A stretch of 64,000 nt of DNA from the NCBI RefSeq assembly GCF_009731355.2, contig NZ_AP022810.1, forward strand, positions 372,001 through 436,000, given 5' to 3'. Below are positions 6,522 through 14,597 of the stretch, piece after piece (positions within the stretch are counted from its first letter, which is position 1; each line of letters starts with the position of its first letter). A program made the position numbers and the translations under genes. The notes beneath the pieces were generated by a model. It was not told where the DNA came from. It did no database searches and worked only from the letters and a program-made list of their open reading frames with translations. This stretch comes from Desulfuromonas sp. AOP6 (GTDB taxonomy: Bacteria; Desulfobacterota; Desulfuromonadia; Desulfuromonadales; SZUA-540).

Positions 6522-6962
6522 ATGACAGCAGAAACCAAAGACATGATCAAACGGGGGATTGACGCCGCCGAGCGCGGCAATATGGTGGAGGCGATTCACC
6601 TGCTGGAGCATGCGGCCAAGGACGCCAAGACGCCCATGGTACGGTCGTATCTGGCGTACTGTCTGGCGCGGGAGCACCGGCAGCTGAAGCAGGCGGCCAG
6701 CATGTGTCACGAGGCCATGCAGCTCGAACCGAACAACCCGGTGCACTATCTCAACCTGGGCCGCATCTACATTCTGGCTGACCAGAAGTATCGTGCCATT
6801 CAGACGTTTCGCAAGGGGCTCAAGCTGGGGCGTAATGCCCGCATCATGGCCGAGCTCAAGAATCTGGGGCTGCGCAAGCCCTCTGTCTTTCCTGCCCTTT
6901 CCCGCGACAACCCGCTCAATAAATTCCTCGGCATTTTGTCCTCTAAACTGGGAGTCCGTTGA
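6522..6962 (+). CDS. Tetratricopeptide-repeat protein (146 aa)
   Basis: This is a small protein of stacked helices. At least two TPR units are recognisable: residues about 36-70 (MVRSYLAYCLAREHRQLKQAASMCHEAMQLEP region) and 71-105 (NPVHYLNLGRIYILADQKYRAIQTFRKGLKLG region). An irregular unit precedes them at 5-35. The C-terminal 35 residues are basic and not repeat-like. AAGAGG precedes the ATG. It has its own promoter and is followed at 77 bp by glpD. TPR domains bind proteins; the partner is unknown. Confidence 0.85.
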   Translation: MTAETKDMIKRGIDAAERGNMVEAIHLLEHAAKDAKTPMVRSYLAYCLAREHRQLKQAASMCHEAMQLEPNNPVHYLNLGRIYILADQKYRAIQTFRKGLKLGRNARIMAELKNLGLRKPSVFPALSRDNPLNKFLGILSSKLGVR

Positions 6963-7038
6963 CCGGCGGCCGCTCCCTGTGGACGCAACGCTTCTTTTCT
7001 TCAACCGGTCAAGGCACCGGTGACAGGGGGACCAGGTC

Positions 7039-8685
7039 ATGACGGACAGGGATGAGTACGCCAGTGTTCGCTGGCAGCGCGATCTGACGCGTCTTGCCGG
7101 CCGGCGTTTCGACGCGCTCATTATCGGTGGCGGCATTAACGGCGCCGGGCTGGCTCGGGACCTGGCCCTGCGCGGCTTGCAGGTGGCCCTGGTGGAGAAG
7201 AGCGATTTCGCCTCGGGTACCTCGAGCACCTCGACCAAGCTCATCCACGGCGGCCTGCGCTATCTGGAAACCTACAGTTTTCATCTGGTCTTCGAGTCCC
7301 AGCGAGAGCGGCGGACTCTGCAGCATATCGCTCCCCACCTGGTGCGACCCCTTTCTTTTCTTATCCCCGTCTACCGCGGCGATCCCCGTCCGCTCTGGAT
7401 GATCCGGGCTGGCCTCACCCTCTACGATCTGCTCGCGCTTTTCCGTAACACCCATCGTCACAGCATCCTTTCCGCCCGGGAAGCTTTGCAGCAGGAACCG
7501 GTGCTGCAGGACGCCGGTCTGGTCGGCGTGGCCCGGTATTGGGACTGTCGCATGGACGACGCCCGCCTCTGTCTTGAAAACGTGCTGGCGGCCGTGGAGG
7601 CCGGCGCCGAGGCGGCCAACTACGCTGAGGTGGTGGAGTTGGTCAAACGGGAAGGGCGCACCTGCGGCGCGATTGTGCGTGATCGGGAGAGCGGCGCCGA
7701 ACTGGAGGTGGAGGCCGAGGTGGTGGTCAACACGGCCGGCCCCTGGCTGGACAAAGTCTGTGCCCTGGATGGCGACACCGACAACAAGCTGCGCCCGACC
7801 CGGGGCACCCACATCGTGGTGCCGCGCATCAGTCGGGGAGGCGAGGCGCTCTACCTGAGCTCCAAGAGCGACGCCCGTCTTTTTTTCGTCGTTCCCTGGG
7901 GTGATTATTCGCTGGTGGGCACCACCGACGTGGACTATGCCGGTGACCCTGACGCGGTGACGCCGACAGAGGACGATATCGATTATCTGCTGGCCGAGTC
8001 GGGCCGTCACCTGCGTGATCACCAGCTGCAGCGCCAGGATGTGCTGGCGGCCTTTGCCGGTCTGCGCCCCCTGGTGGCGGAAGAGTCGGTGAAGGCTTCC
8101 CGCGTCTCCCGCGAACATCGCATCTTTGTTTCCCCCTCGGGGCTGATTTCCGTCGGTGGCGGCAAATATACCACCTATCGTGCCATGGCCGCCGAGATGG
8201 CCGACCTGGTCGTCAGGCGCCTGGGGCGGGGACAGCCGGACTGCCGAACCGCCCGTCTGCCGCTGCCGGGCGGGAAGACGGGCGACTTCGACGCCTATGT
8301 TCAGGATCGCCTTGCCGCGCTCTGCGGACGCAGCGGGCTGTCGCCGCGGGTCATGGAACACCTGCTGGGCATTTACGGCAGCCGCATCGACCAGGTGCTG
8401 GCGCTGGGCCGCCGTGAGCCCGGTCTGCTGCAGCCGGTTGTCCCCGGCTCAGCGCTGCTGGGGGTACAGGTGGCTTACGCCGCTGACTTTGAGCTGGCCC
8501 GCACGCTGGAGGACGTTCTGCGCCGCCGCAGCAACCTGGCCCTGGAAGAGGGGCGTGGGCTGGCTGAAGCGGAGGCGGTGGCCGAACTGCTGGGAACCCG
8601 TCTGCAGGTGCCGGCGGCGAGGCAGCAGGAATGGCTGCAGAACTACCGTCGCGTCACTAATGGCCAAGGAAAGGAAAAAGCATGA
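7039..8685 (+). CDS. glpD: FAD-dependent glycerol-3-phosphate dehydrogenase (548 aa)
   Basis: It oxidises sn-glycerol-3-phosphate to dihydroxyacetone phosphate at the membrane and passes electrons to quinone. The N terminus has the FAD Rossmann motif IIGGGINGAGLARDLALRG, followed by the family signature SSTSTKLIHGGLRYLE. RPTRGTHIVVP, VPWGDYSLVGTTD and SVGGGKYTTYRAM follow in the usual order. The C-terminal about 130 residues are the helical cap. The length fits the single-subunit GlpD type. A GGGGGA ribosome site precedes the ATG. The stop overlaps pepA as ATGA. No glycerol kinase or facilitator is adjacent. Confidence 0.95.
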   Translation: MTDRDEYASVRWQRDLTRLAGRRFDALIIGGGINGAGLARDLALRGLQVALVEKSDFASGTSSTSTKLIHGGLRYLETYSFHLVFESQRERRTLQHIAPHLVRPLSFLIPVYRGDPRPLWMIRAGLTLYDLLALFRNTHRHSILSAREALQQEPVLQDAGLVGVARYWDCRMDDARLCLENVLAAVEAGAEAANYAEVVELVKREGRTCGAIVRDRESGAELEVEAEVVVNTAGPWLDKVCALDGDTDNKLRPTRGTHIVVPRISRGGEALYLSSKSDARLFFVVPWGDYSLVGTTDVDYAGDPDAVTPTEDDIDYLLAESGRHLRDHQLQRQDVLAAFAGLRPLVAEESVKASRVSREHRIFVSPSGLISVGGGKYTTYRAMAAEMADLVVRRLGRGQPDCRTARLPLPGGKTGDFDAYVQDRLAALCGRSGLSPRVMEHLLGIYGSRIDQVLALGRREPGLLQPVVPGSALLGVQVAYAADFELARTLEDVLRRRSNLALEEGRGLAEAEAVAELLGTRLQVPAARQQEWLQNYRRVTNGQGKEKA

Positions 8686-10187
8686 ATCTGGTTCTGAAAA
8701 AGGGTTCTCCTCTACAGCAGAAGACGGCCTGTCTGGTGCTGGGGGTTTTTGAAGGCAAGTTCAAGACGCCCTTGCTCAAGGAGCTCGATCAGGCGCTGGA
8801 TGGCGCCCTGGGGCGGGCTGTGCGGGACGGTGAATTCACCGGCAAGGTGCGCGAGACCGTTCTTTTTCATCCCGGCAAGGCCCTGCTGGCGGAAAGAGTG
8901 CTGCTGGTCGGACTGGGCAAGGAAAAGAGCGCCGGCCTCGAATATCTGCGTCAGGCGGCGGGAACGGTGGTCGGTGTCCTGCAGTCGCGCCGCGTCACCT
9001 CCTTTGCCTGCAATTTCCTCAGTCTCCCTGTGCGGGGAGGTGATCTGACGGAGCGGGCGCAGGCCGTGAGCGAAGGCTTGCTGCTGGGGACGTATCGTTT
9101 TGATCGCTTCCGCACGGAGAACGGCAAGGAGCTGCCTCCCCCCATGAAGGACGGAGTGCTGCTGGTGGAAAAACAGGCGGAGGTGACCGCTGCCCGCCGG
9201 GGACTGGATGAAGCGCGCGCCATCTGCCGGGGCGTCTGTCTGGCCCGGGATCTGGTCAACGAGCCCGGCAACGTGAAATCCCCCGAATATCTGGCCGAGA
9301 CGGCCCGCTCCCTGGCCGCGGAAGCAGGCTTCGCCGTGCGGGTGCTGGAGCGGCCGACCCTGGAACAGGAGGGTTTCGGTGGCCTGCTCGGCGTGGCGCA
9401 GGGGAGTGAACGTGAGCCCCGCTTGATCGTCATGGAGTACAGCGGCGGCAGCGCGGAAGCCAAACCGATCGTGCTGGTGGGCAAGGGCGTGGTTTTTGAT
9501 GCCGGCGGTATCTCGCTCAAGCCGGCGGAGAAGATGGATGAGATGAAGATGGACATGGCCGGAGCCGCCGCTGTGCTGGGGACCTTTCAGGCCGTGGCGG
9601 CGCTGAAGTTGCCCGTCAACCTTGTCGGCATCGTGCCGGCGGTGGAGAACATGCCCTCGGGTTCGGCCATGCGTCCGGGGGATATTCTCACCTCCCTGTC
9701 CGGTCGTACCATCGAGGTGCTCAACACCGACGCCGAGGGACGCCTGATTCTGGCTGATGCCCTGACCTGGGCCAAGCGCTACGAGCCGCGTCTGATCATC
9801 GACCTCGCCACGCTGACGGGAGCCTGCGTCATCGCTCTCGGTCACCAGGCCACGGCGGTGCTGGGCAACCACGATGGTCTTATCCGGCAGCTCATACGGG
9901 CCGGCGAAAGCAGCGGCGAGCGCCTCTGGCAGCTGCCCCTGTGGGAAGAGTACGCCGCCCAGCTCAAAAGCGAGGTGGCCGACATCAAGAATACCGGAGG
10001 GCGACCGGCCGGGACCATCACCGCCGCCGCCTTTCTGCAGAAGTTTGCCGAGGATACCTGCTGGGCGCATCTGGACATTGCCGGCACGGCCTGGGAGGAG
10101 AAGGGGCGGCCCTACGTACCCAAGGGGGGGACAGGGGTCGGCGTCCGCCTCCTCGTCCATTATCTCAAAACGGCGACAGGAGCTTAG
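8682..10187 (+). CDS. pepA: Leucyl aminopeptidase, M17 family (501 aa)
   Basis: This is a cytosolic hexameric dizinc aminopeptidase that releases N-terminal residues from peptides. The catalytic C-terminal domain shows the metal and lysine motif VGKGVVFDAGGISLKP, then DMAGAAAVLG, and the M17 signature NTDAEGRL at about residue 349. The N-terminal 170 residues form the less conserved macro-like domain. The length matches PepA. It is coupled by a 4-bp overlap to glpD, a combination with no obvious metabolic logic. Confidence 0.96.
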   Translation: MNLVLKKGSPLQQKTACLVLGVFEGKFKTPLLKELDQALDGALGRAVRDGEFTGKVRETVLFHPGKALLAERVLLVGLGKEKSAGLEYLRQAAGTVVGVLQSRRVTSFACNFLSLPVRGGDLTERAQAVSEGLLLGTYRFDRFRTENGKELPPPMKDGVLLVEKQAEVTAARRGLDEARAICRGVCLARDLVNEPGNVKSPEYLAETARSLAAEAGFAVRVLERPTLEQEGFGGLLGVAQGSEREPRLIVMEYSGGSAEAKPIVLVGKGVVFDAGGISLKPAEKMDEMKMDMAGAAAVLGTFQAVAALKLPVNLVGIVPAVENMPSGSAMRPGDILTSLSGRTIEVLNTDAEGRLILADALTWAKRYEPRLIIDLATLTGACVIALGHQATAVLGNHDGLIRQLIRAGESSGERLWQLPLWEEYAAQLKSEVADIKNTGGRPAGTITAAAFLQKFAEDTCWAHLDIAGTAWEEKGRPYVPKGGTGVGVRLLVHYLKTATGA

Positions 10188-10225
10188 AAGTCCTTAATTC
10201 CGCGACAAAATTTCGCATGAGGCCA

Positions 10226-10253
10226 TTGACAGGGCCAGCAGGCGTGCTACCTT
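10226..10253 (+). promoter_or_regulatory. Promoter for 54-aa CxxC protein
   Basis: TTGACA (10226-10231), 16 bp, TACCTT (10248-10253) with TGC before the -10, 30 bp upstream of the ATG at 10283. Confidence 0.6.
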
Positions 10254-10282
10254 TTAATTAAGATTTAAAAACGAGGTGGCCG

Positions 10283-10447
10283 ATGCTGAGATACTGCGCT
10301 TGGTGCGGAAAATACCAGGGTTACGTGGTGGGAGCCGGGTACCAGATTCGCAAGAACTTGAGCGAGATCGACACGGCGACCATCTGTGTCACCTGCATGG
10401 CCAAGGTTATGGGCGAGATACCGCGATCCTGGCGGCACAAAAGCTGA
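10283..10447 (+). CDS. Small CxxC/CxxC protein (54 aa)
   Basis: The frame runs ATG to TGA for 54 residues: it begins MLRYCAWCGKYQGY and ends RSWRHKS. Two CxxC pairs (CAWC at residue 5, CVTC at 35) make a two-knuckle zinc ribbon or a redox/metal site. The protein is basic with no membrane span. GAGGTGG stands upstream of the ATG. A consensus promoter lies before it and a 16-bp hairpin behind it, so it looks like a genuine single-gene unit. I do not recognise the family. The N-terminal CxWCxxY pattern resembles small zinc-ribbon proteins of unknown function. Confidence 0.75.
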   Translation: MLRYCAWCGKYQGYVVGAGYQIRKNLSEIDTATICVTCMAKVMGEIPRSWRHKS

Positions 10448-10470
10448 AACCCGGCCTGCATCACAATCAA

Positions 10471-10508
10471 AAAAGGGGATACGCCTCGGGGTAGGTGTGT
10501 CCCCTTTT
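10471..10508 (+). terminator. Hairpin terminator after 54-aa gene
   Basis: A 16-bp stem (AAAAGGGG.. / ..CCCCTTTT, with G-T wobbles) and a 6-nt loop. The T-run is part of the stem and the following sequence is mixed, so efficiency is uncertain. Confidence 0.55.
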
Positions 10509-10610
10509 GCGTTGTCCCCGGGGAACCCGTCACCGTGAAACAACTGTTGACACCTCAAGGAGCAACCTGTAAAGATTGGGCACATTTCAAGGGGAGGTAA
10601 AGGCCATACC

Positions 10611-12290
10611 ATGAGCAACGAAGGCAACAAAGTCATCTATTCGATGATCGGCGTCAGCAAGTTCTATAACAAGAAGCCGGTCCTCAAGGATATCTATCTG
10701 TCCTACTTCTATGGCGCCAAAATCGGCGTCCTCGGCCTCAACGGCTCGGGCAAGAGCTCGCTGCTGCGCATTCTGGCCGGGGTAGATAAAGATTTCAACG
10801 GCAAGACCATCCTTTCGGACGGCTACACTGTCGGCTATCTGGAGCAGGAGCCGCTTCTTGACGACAACCGCACCGTGCGGCAGATCGTCGAGGAGGGCGT
10901 GCAGGAAACCGTGGATCTGCTCAAGGAATTCGAAGAGATCAACATGAAGTTCGCCGAGCCGATGAGCGACGATGACATGGCGGCGCTCTGCGACCGGCAG
11001 GCCCAGGTGCAGGAAAAACTCGACGCCCAGGACGCCTGGGATCTCGACTCGCGGCTGGAGATGGCCATGGACGCCCTGCGCTGTCCGCCCGGGGAGGCAC
11101 AGGTTGCCGTCCTCTCCGGCGGGGAAAAGCGCCGCGTGGCTCTGTGCCGTCTGCTGTTGCAGAAACCGGACATCCTGCTGCTGGACGAACCCACCAACCA
11201 CCTCGACGCCGAGACCGTCGGCTGGCTGGAGCAGCATCTGCAGCGCTATGCCGGCACCGTCATCGCCGTCACCCACGACCGTTATTTTCTCGACAACGTC
11301 GCGGGCTGGATCCTGGAGCTGGACCGCGGCGAGGGCATTCCCTGGAAGGGCAACTATTCGTCCTGGCTGGAGCAGAAACAGGAGCGCCTGCGTCAGGAGG
11401 AGAAGGCCGAATCGAACCGGCAGAAGACGCTGGAGCGCGAACTGGAGTGGATCCGCATGTCCCCCAAGGGGCGTCATGCCAAGGGGCAGGCCCGCATCAG
11501 CGCCTACGAAAAACTGCTGGGCCAGGAGAACGAAAAGCGCTCCCAGGATCTGGAGCTTTACATTCCGCCGGGGCCCCGTCTCGGCAACGTGGTCATCGAG
11601 GCCCAAGAGGTCAGCAAAGCCTACGGCGAGCGTCTGCTGGTGGAGAACATGACTTTCAACCTCCCGCCCGGCGGCCTCGTCGGCGTCATCGGTCCCAACG
11701 GCGCCGGCAAGACGACTCTGTTCCGCATGATCAGCGGGCAGGAACAGCCCGATACCGGCAGTATCCGCATCGGGGATACGGTGAAGCTGGCCTATGTCGA
11801 CCAGAGCCGCACCCTTGAACCTGAAAAGACCATCTGGCAGGAGATCTCCGGCGGCCAGGAACAGATCCAGCTCGGCAAGCAGCTGATCAGCTCCCGCGGC
11901 TACGTGTCCCGCTTCAACTTCTCCGGTTCTGACCAGCAGAAGAAGGTCGGCAGCCTCTCCGGCGGCGAGCGCAACCGCGTGCACCTGGCCAAGATGCTGC
12001 GCGAGGAGGCCAACGTGCTGCTGCTGGACGAGCCGACCAATGACCTTGACGTCAACACCATGCGGGCGCTGGAAGAAGCCCTGGAGAACTACGCCGGCTG
12101 CGCCGTGGTCATCAGCCATGACCGCTGGTTTCTCGACCGCATCGCCACCCACATCCTCGCTTTCGAGGGGGACAGCCGTGTGGTCTGGTTCGAGGGGAAC
12201 TATTCGGAATACGAGGCCGACCGCAAAGCCCGCCTCGGCGCCGCCGCTGACCAGCCCCACCGCATCAAGTACCGGCAGCTCACCCGCTGA
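10611..12290 (+). CDS. ettA: Energy-dependent translational throttle protein EttA (ABC-F, 559 aa)
   Basis: This is a ribosome E-site ATPase that gates entry into elongation according to energy charge. Two ABC domains are present without membrane parts: Walker A GLNGSGKSS (about residue 43) with signature LSGGEKRRVAL and LLLDEPTNHLD, and Walker A GPNGAGKTT (about 363) with LSGGERNRVHL and LLLDEPTNDLD. The interdomain P-site linker is rich in Q, R and E (residues about 240-300). Length and ends match EttA rather than Uup or YheS. A terminator follows at once, so it is the last gene of its unit. Confidence 0.95.
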   Translation: MSNEGNKVIYSMIGVSKFYNKKPVLKDIYLSYFYGAKIGVLGLNGSGKSSLLRILAGVDKDFNGKTILSDGYTVGYLEQEPLLDDNRTVRQIVEEGVQETVDLLKEFEEINMKFAEPMSDDDMAALCDRQAQVQEKLDAQDAWDLDSRLEMAMDALRCPPGEAQVAVLSGGEKRRVALCRLLLQKPDILLLDEPTNHLDAETVGWLEQHLQRYAGTVIAVTHDRYFLDNVAGWILELDRGEGIPWKGNYSSWLEQKQERLRQEEKAESNRQKTLERELEWIRMSPKGRHAKGQARISAYEKLLGQENEKRSQDLELYIPPGPRLGNVVIEAQEVSKAYGERLLVENMTFNLPPGGLVGVIGPNGAGKTTLFRMISGQEQPDTGSIRIGDTVKLAYVDQSRTLEPEKTIWQEISGGQEQIQLGKQLISSRGYVSRFNFSGSDQQKKVGSLSGGERNRVHLAKMLREEANVLLLDEPTNDLDVNTMRALEEALENYAGCAVVISHDRWFLDRIATHILAFEGDSRVVWFEGNYSEYEADRKARLGAAADQPHRIKYRQLTR

Positions 12291-12312
12291 GGTTTCATCA
12301 TTCGCTCAACAC

Positions 12313-12353
12313 AAAACGCCCATCCCGTCGCTGCCGGGGTGGGCGTTTTTTTT
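12313..12353 (+). terminator. Rho-independent terminator of ettA
   Basis: Stem CGCCCATCCCG / CGGGGTGGGCG followed by eight T residues; 22 bp after the ettA stop. Confidence 0.92.
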
Positions 12354-12387
12354 GGGTGCGGAAGACCATCTTGGTTCGCTTGGAGTC

Positions 12388-12652
12388 TTGGCAAAGCAAT
12401 CTACCACCAAGGCACCAAGCCACCAAGAAGACCATCAAACTCCAACTGAACACAGGGTCTGGTTTCTGCCACACAAGCAAGATTTTCTTCGTGCCTTGGT
12501 GTCTTTGTGGTGAAAAGCTTTACCGTCAGGCTTCAGACGCCAGACGGTCGAGAAACTCCACCGCCAGGGGAGTAAACTTTTCCGGTTCCACCAGGAAAGA
12601 ATCGTGGCCGTAGTCCGAGTCGATGAGGTTGTCGCTAGATTCTCATGGTGCT
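12388..12652 (-). repeat. 266-bp tandem repeat, copy 1 (diverged)
   Basis: First of three direct copies with period 266 bp. It consists of a hairpin element (about 12403-12519) and a copy of the last 103 bp of metX (12526-12628). Its metX part differs from copies 2 and 3 at eight positions, seven of them silent in the metX frame. It starts in sequence related to the linker of the other copies (TTGGCAAA). Confidence 0.9.
12526..12628 (-). pseudogene. metX 3'-end fragment, copy 1
   Basis: On the minus strand it encodes the MetX C terminus from DSDYGHDSF to LDRLASEA and the stop, with one change (V to A) against the real gene. There is no start and no upstream coding part, so it is a relic. The silent pattern of change shows it was once the end of a working gene. 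Confidence 0.85.
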
Positions 12653-12918
12653 TTGGCAAAAGACATTTACCACCAAGGCACCAAGCCACCAAGAAGACCA
12701 TCAAACTCCAACTGAACATAGGGTCTGGTTTCTGGCACACAAGCAAGGTTTTCTTCGTGCCTTGGTGTCTTTGTGGTGAAAAGCTTTACCGTCAGGCTTC
12801 AGACGCCAGACGGTCGAGAAACTCCACCACCAGGGGGGTGAACTTTTCCGGCTCCACCAAAAAGGAGTCGTGGCCGTAGTCCGAGTCGATGAGGTTGTCG
12901 CTAGATTCTCATGGTGCT
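12653..12918 (-). repeat. 266-bp tandem repeat, copy 2
   Basis: Same arrangement as copy 1. Its metX tail (12792-12894) is identical to the real metX end, which points to a recent duplication. Both copies 1 and 2 end in the same linker with GTCGCTAGATTCTCATGG, which is absent from the metX gene. Confidence 0.92.
12792..12894 (-). pseudogene. metX 3'-end fragment, copy 2
   Basis: 103 bp identical to the end of metX (13058-13160), truncated at the 5' side by the linker. Not translatable as a gene. Confidence 0.88.
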
Positions 12919-13160
12919 TTGGCAAAAGACATTTACCACCAAGGCACCAAGCCACCAAGAAGACCATCAAACTCCAACTGAACACAGGGTCTGGTTTCTG
13001 GCACACAAGCAAGATTTTCTTCGTGCCTTGGTGTCTTTGTGGTGAAAAGCATTACCGTCAGGCTTCAGACGCCAGACGGTCGAGAAACTCCACCACCAGG
13101 GGGGTGAACTTTTCCGGCTCCACCAAAAAGGAGTCGTGGCCGTAGTCCGAGTCGATGAGG
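12919..13160 (-). repeat. 266-bp tandem repeat, copy 3 (contains true metX end)
   Basis: The third copy runs into the genuine metX coding region at 13160 (GTCGATGAGG then TGATAAGC). Its hairpin element at about 12935-13050 has arms built of CACCAAG-like words (CACCAAGGCACCAAGCC against GTGCCTTGGTGTCTTTG). It lies just after the metX stop, where it could act as a 3' RNA structure. Confidence 0.88.
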
Positions 13161-14179
13161 TGATAAGCGACCGGTTTGTCGAGGCGGGTGAGGACGTCGA
13201 CCACCTCTTCGGTCTGGGAGGGCGGGTAGAGCCAGTCGGAGGTGAAGGCGAACCAGAGGGAGGGGCACTGCAGGTTGGCCAGGGCTTCTTCGAGTCCGTC
13301 GAAATTCCAGGCCACGTCATAGAGATCGAGAGCCTTGGCCAGGTAGAGGAAGGAGTTGGTGTCGAAGCGGTCGACAAAGCTGCTGCCGTTGTATTCGAGG
13401 TAGCGTTCCACCTCGAAACGGCCGAAAAAGTCGAAGAGGCCGTCGCGGGCGGAGAAACGGCGGCCGAATTTCAGGTGCATGGAGGCGTCCGAAAGAAAGG
13501 AGACATGTCCCACGGCCCGGGCCAGGGTCATGCCGTCCGCCGGCGGGTGTTCGGGCTTGTAGTTCCCCTTTTTCCACATGGGGTCGTTGAAGATAGCCTG
13601 CCGGGCCAGGGAATTGAGGGCGATGGCCATGGGTGAGGTGCGGCCGGTACCGGCGATGGGGATGATGGAACGGGGGACTTTCGGGTAGAGGATGCCCCAC
13701 TCCAGCGCCTGCATGGCGCCCATGCTGCCGCCGATGACGGTAACCAGGGAAGAGATGTCCAGGTGATCGAGGAGCAGCTTCTGGGCCCTGACCATGTCAC
13801 GCACCATGAGGACGGGAAAGCTGAGGTTGTAGGGGCGTTCGGTGCGGGGGTTGAGGCTGGTCGGGCCGGTGGAACCTTTGCAGGAGCCGATGACGTTGGA
13901 ACAGAGGACGAAGTAGCGGTTGGTGTCGAGGACCTTGCCGGGGCCGATCATGTCGTCCCACCAGCCGGGCTTGCGGTCCTCTTCCGAGTGGCGGCCGGCA
14001 GCGTGGGCGTCGCCGGTCCAGGCGTGGGTGACCAGGATGGCGTTGGAGCGGTCGCGGTTAAGGGTTCCGTATGCCTCGTAGGCCAGGGTGATGGGCCCAA
14101 GGACGCGGCCGCTTTCGAGCTTCAGCTCGACATCAAAAGTGACCGATTCGGTTTTGACCAGGCCGATGGATTGATTCAA
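13058..14179 (-). CDS. metX: Homoserine O-acetyltransferase (373 aa)
   Basis: It transfers acetyl from acetyl-CoA to homoserine, the first committed step of methionine synthesis by direct sulfhydrylation. It is an alpha/beta-hydrolase: the nucleophile elbow [14 protein letters not shown] holds the catalytic Ser, and Asp and His follow in the C-terminal part (DSDYGHDSF holds the His). [11 protein letters not shown] and GPTSLNP are family motifs. I chose a TTG start at 14179 with AAAGGG upstream. The longer open frame crosses the terminator and riboswitch, so it cannot be the protein. Regulation is by the SAM riboswitch upstream. Its 3' end is duplicated twice downstream. Confidence 0.93.
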   Translation of the reverse strand: MNQSIGLVKTESVTFDVELKLESGRVLGPITLAYEAYGTLNRDRSNAILVTHAWTGDAHAAGRHSEEDRKPGWWDDMIGPGKVLDTNRYFVLCSNVIGSCKGSTGPTSLNPRTERPYNLSFPVLMVRDMVRAQKLLLDHLDISSLVTVIGGSMGAMQALEWGILYPKVPRSIIPIAGTGRTSPMAIALNSLARQAIFNDPMWKKGNYKPEHPPADGMTLARAVGHVSFLSDASMHLKFGRRFSARDGLFDFFGRFEVERYLEYNGSSFVDRFDTNSFLYLAKALDLYDVAWNFDGLEEALANLQCPSLWFAFTSDWLYPPSQTEEVVDVLTRLDKPVAYHLIDSDYGHDSFLVEPEKFTPLVVEFLDRLASEA

Positions 14180-14196
14180 CGCGCGACACCCTTTGA

Positions 14197-14236
14197 TAAA
14201 AAAGGCCCCTTCCCAGGGTGACAGGAAGGGGCCTTG
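14197..14236 (-). terminator. Riboswitch-controlled terminator before metX
   Basis: Perfect stem AAGGCCCCTTCC / GGAAGGGGCCTT followed by a T-run on the minus strand, between the riboswitch and the metX start. It is the expression platform for transcription attenuation. Confidence 0.9.
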
Positions 14237-14275
14237 ACGATACGGAAAAAGATAAGAGCGTATCTTTCGGGCTCC

Positions 14276-14385
14276 GTCCTCATCTGTCCCTGTTACAGGG
14301 CAGGAATTAGCACCTGGCATCCGTTTTCACGGATCGGTTGCTGTGGCTTCACAGGGCCTTTCCCTCCACCACTCGCGATAAAGAC
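14276..14385 (-). promoter_or_regulatory. SAM-I (S-box) riboswitch
   Basis: The minus strand shows the S-box landmarks in order: TTATCGCGAGTGGTGGAGGG, GGCCCTGTGAAGCC, CAGCAACC, a variable P3 hairpin, CCAGGTGCTAATTCCTG, and ACAGATGAGGAC closing helix P1 with GTCTTTATC. S-adenosylmethionine binding is expected to favour the downstream terminator and shut off metX. Confidence 0.95.
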
Positions 14386-14403
14386 GATGCAATTGTGCTT
14401 GGG

Positions 14404-14432
14404 ACTCTAACGAATCATGGATAGTTTGTCAA
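14404..14432 (-). promoter_or_regulatory. metX promoter
   Basis: On minus, TTGACA (14432-14427), 17 bp, TAGAGT (14409-14404), about 20 bp before the first riboswitch helix. Confidence 0.8.
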
Positions 14433-14597
14433 ATGCATTCGTCGCGGGGAAAAAGAGCGTAAGGCCGGTCCGTTTGCGTCGGGGCCATCTGGGGCGTATA
14501 ATAAAAACAGATACAAGATTTGGGAGACCTGGGAAGGTTTCCCTGTTTGCCCTGGACGACTCGCCCTCCTGGTCTCCAGGGTGTTTTTTGTTCAGAT

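Noticed and set aside
8712-10160. Minus-strand ORF of 482 codons opposite pepA
   Set aside because: Shadow of pepA with no ribosome site and no recognisable domain. Similar shadows lie opposite glpD, ettA, hisD, mutS2, dnaG and gltB.
12388-13160. CRISPR-like repeat array
   Set aside because: The repeats are 266 bp, nearly identical end to end, with no short repeat and unique spacer pattern, and they contain metX coding sequence.
13058-14320. MetX of 420 residues from an upstream start
   Set aside because: The added N terminus would be translated from the terminator and the SAM riboswitch. The family N terminus fits the TTG at 14179.
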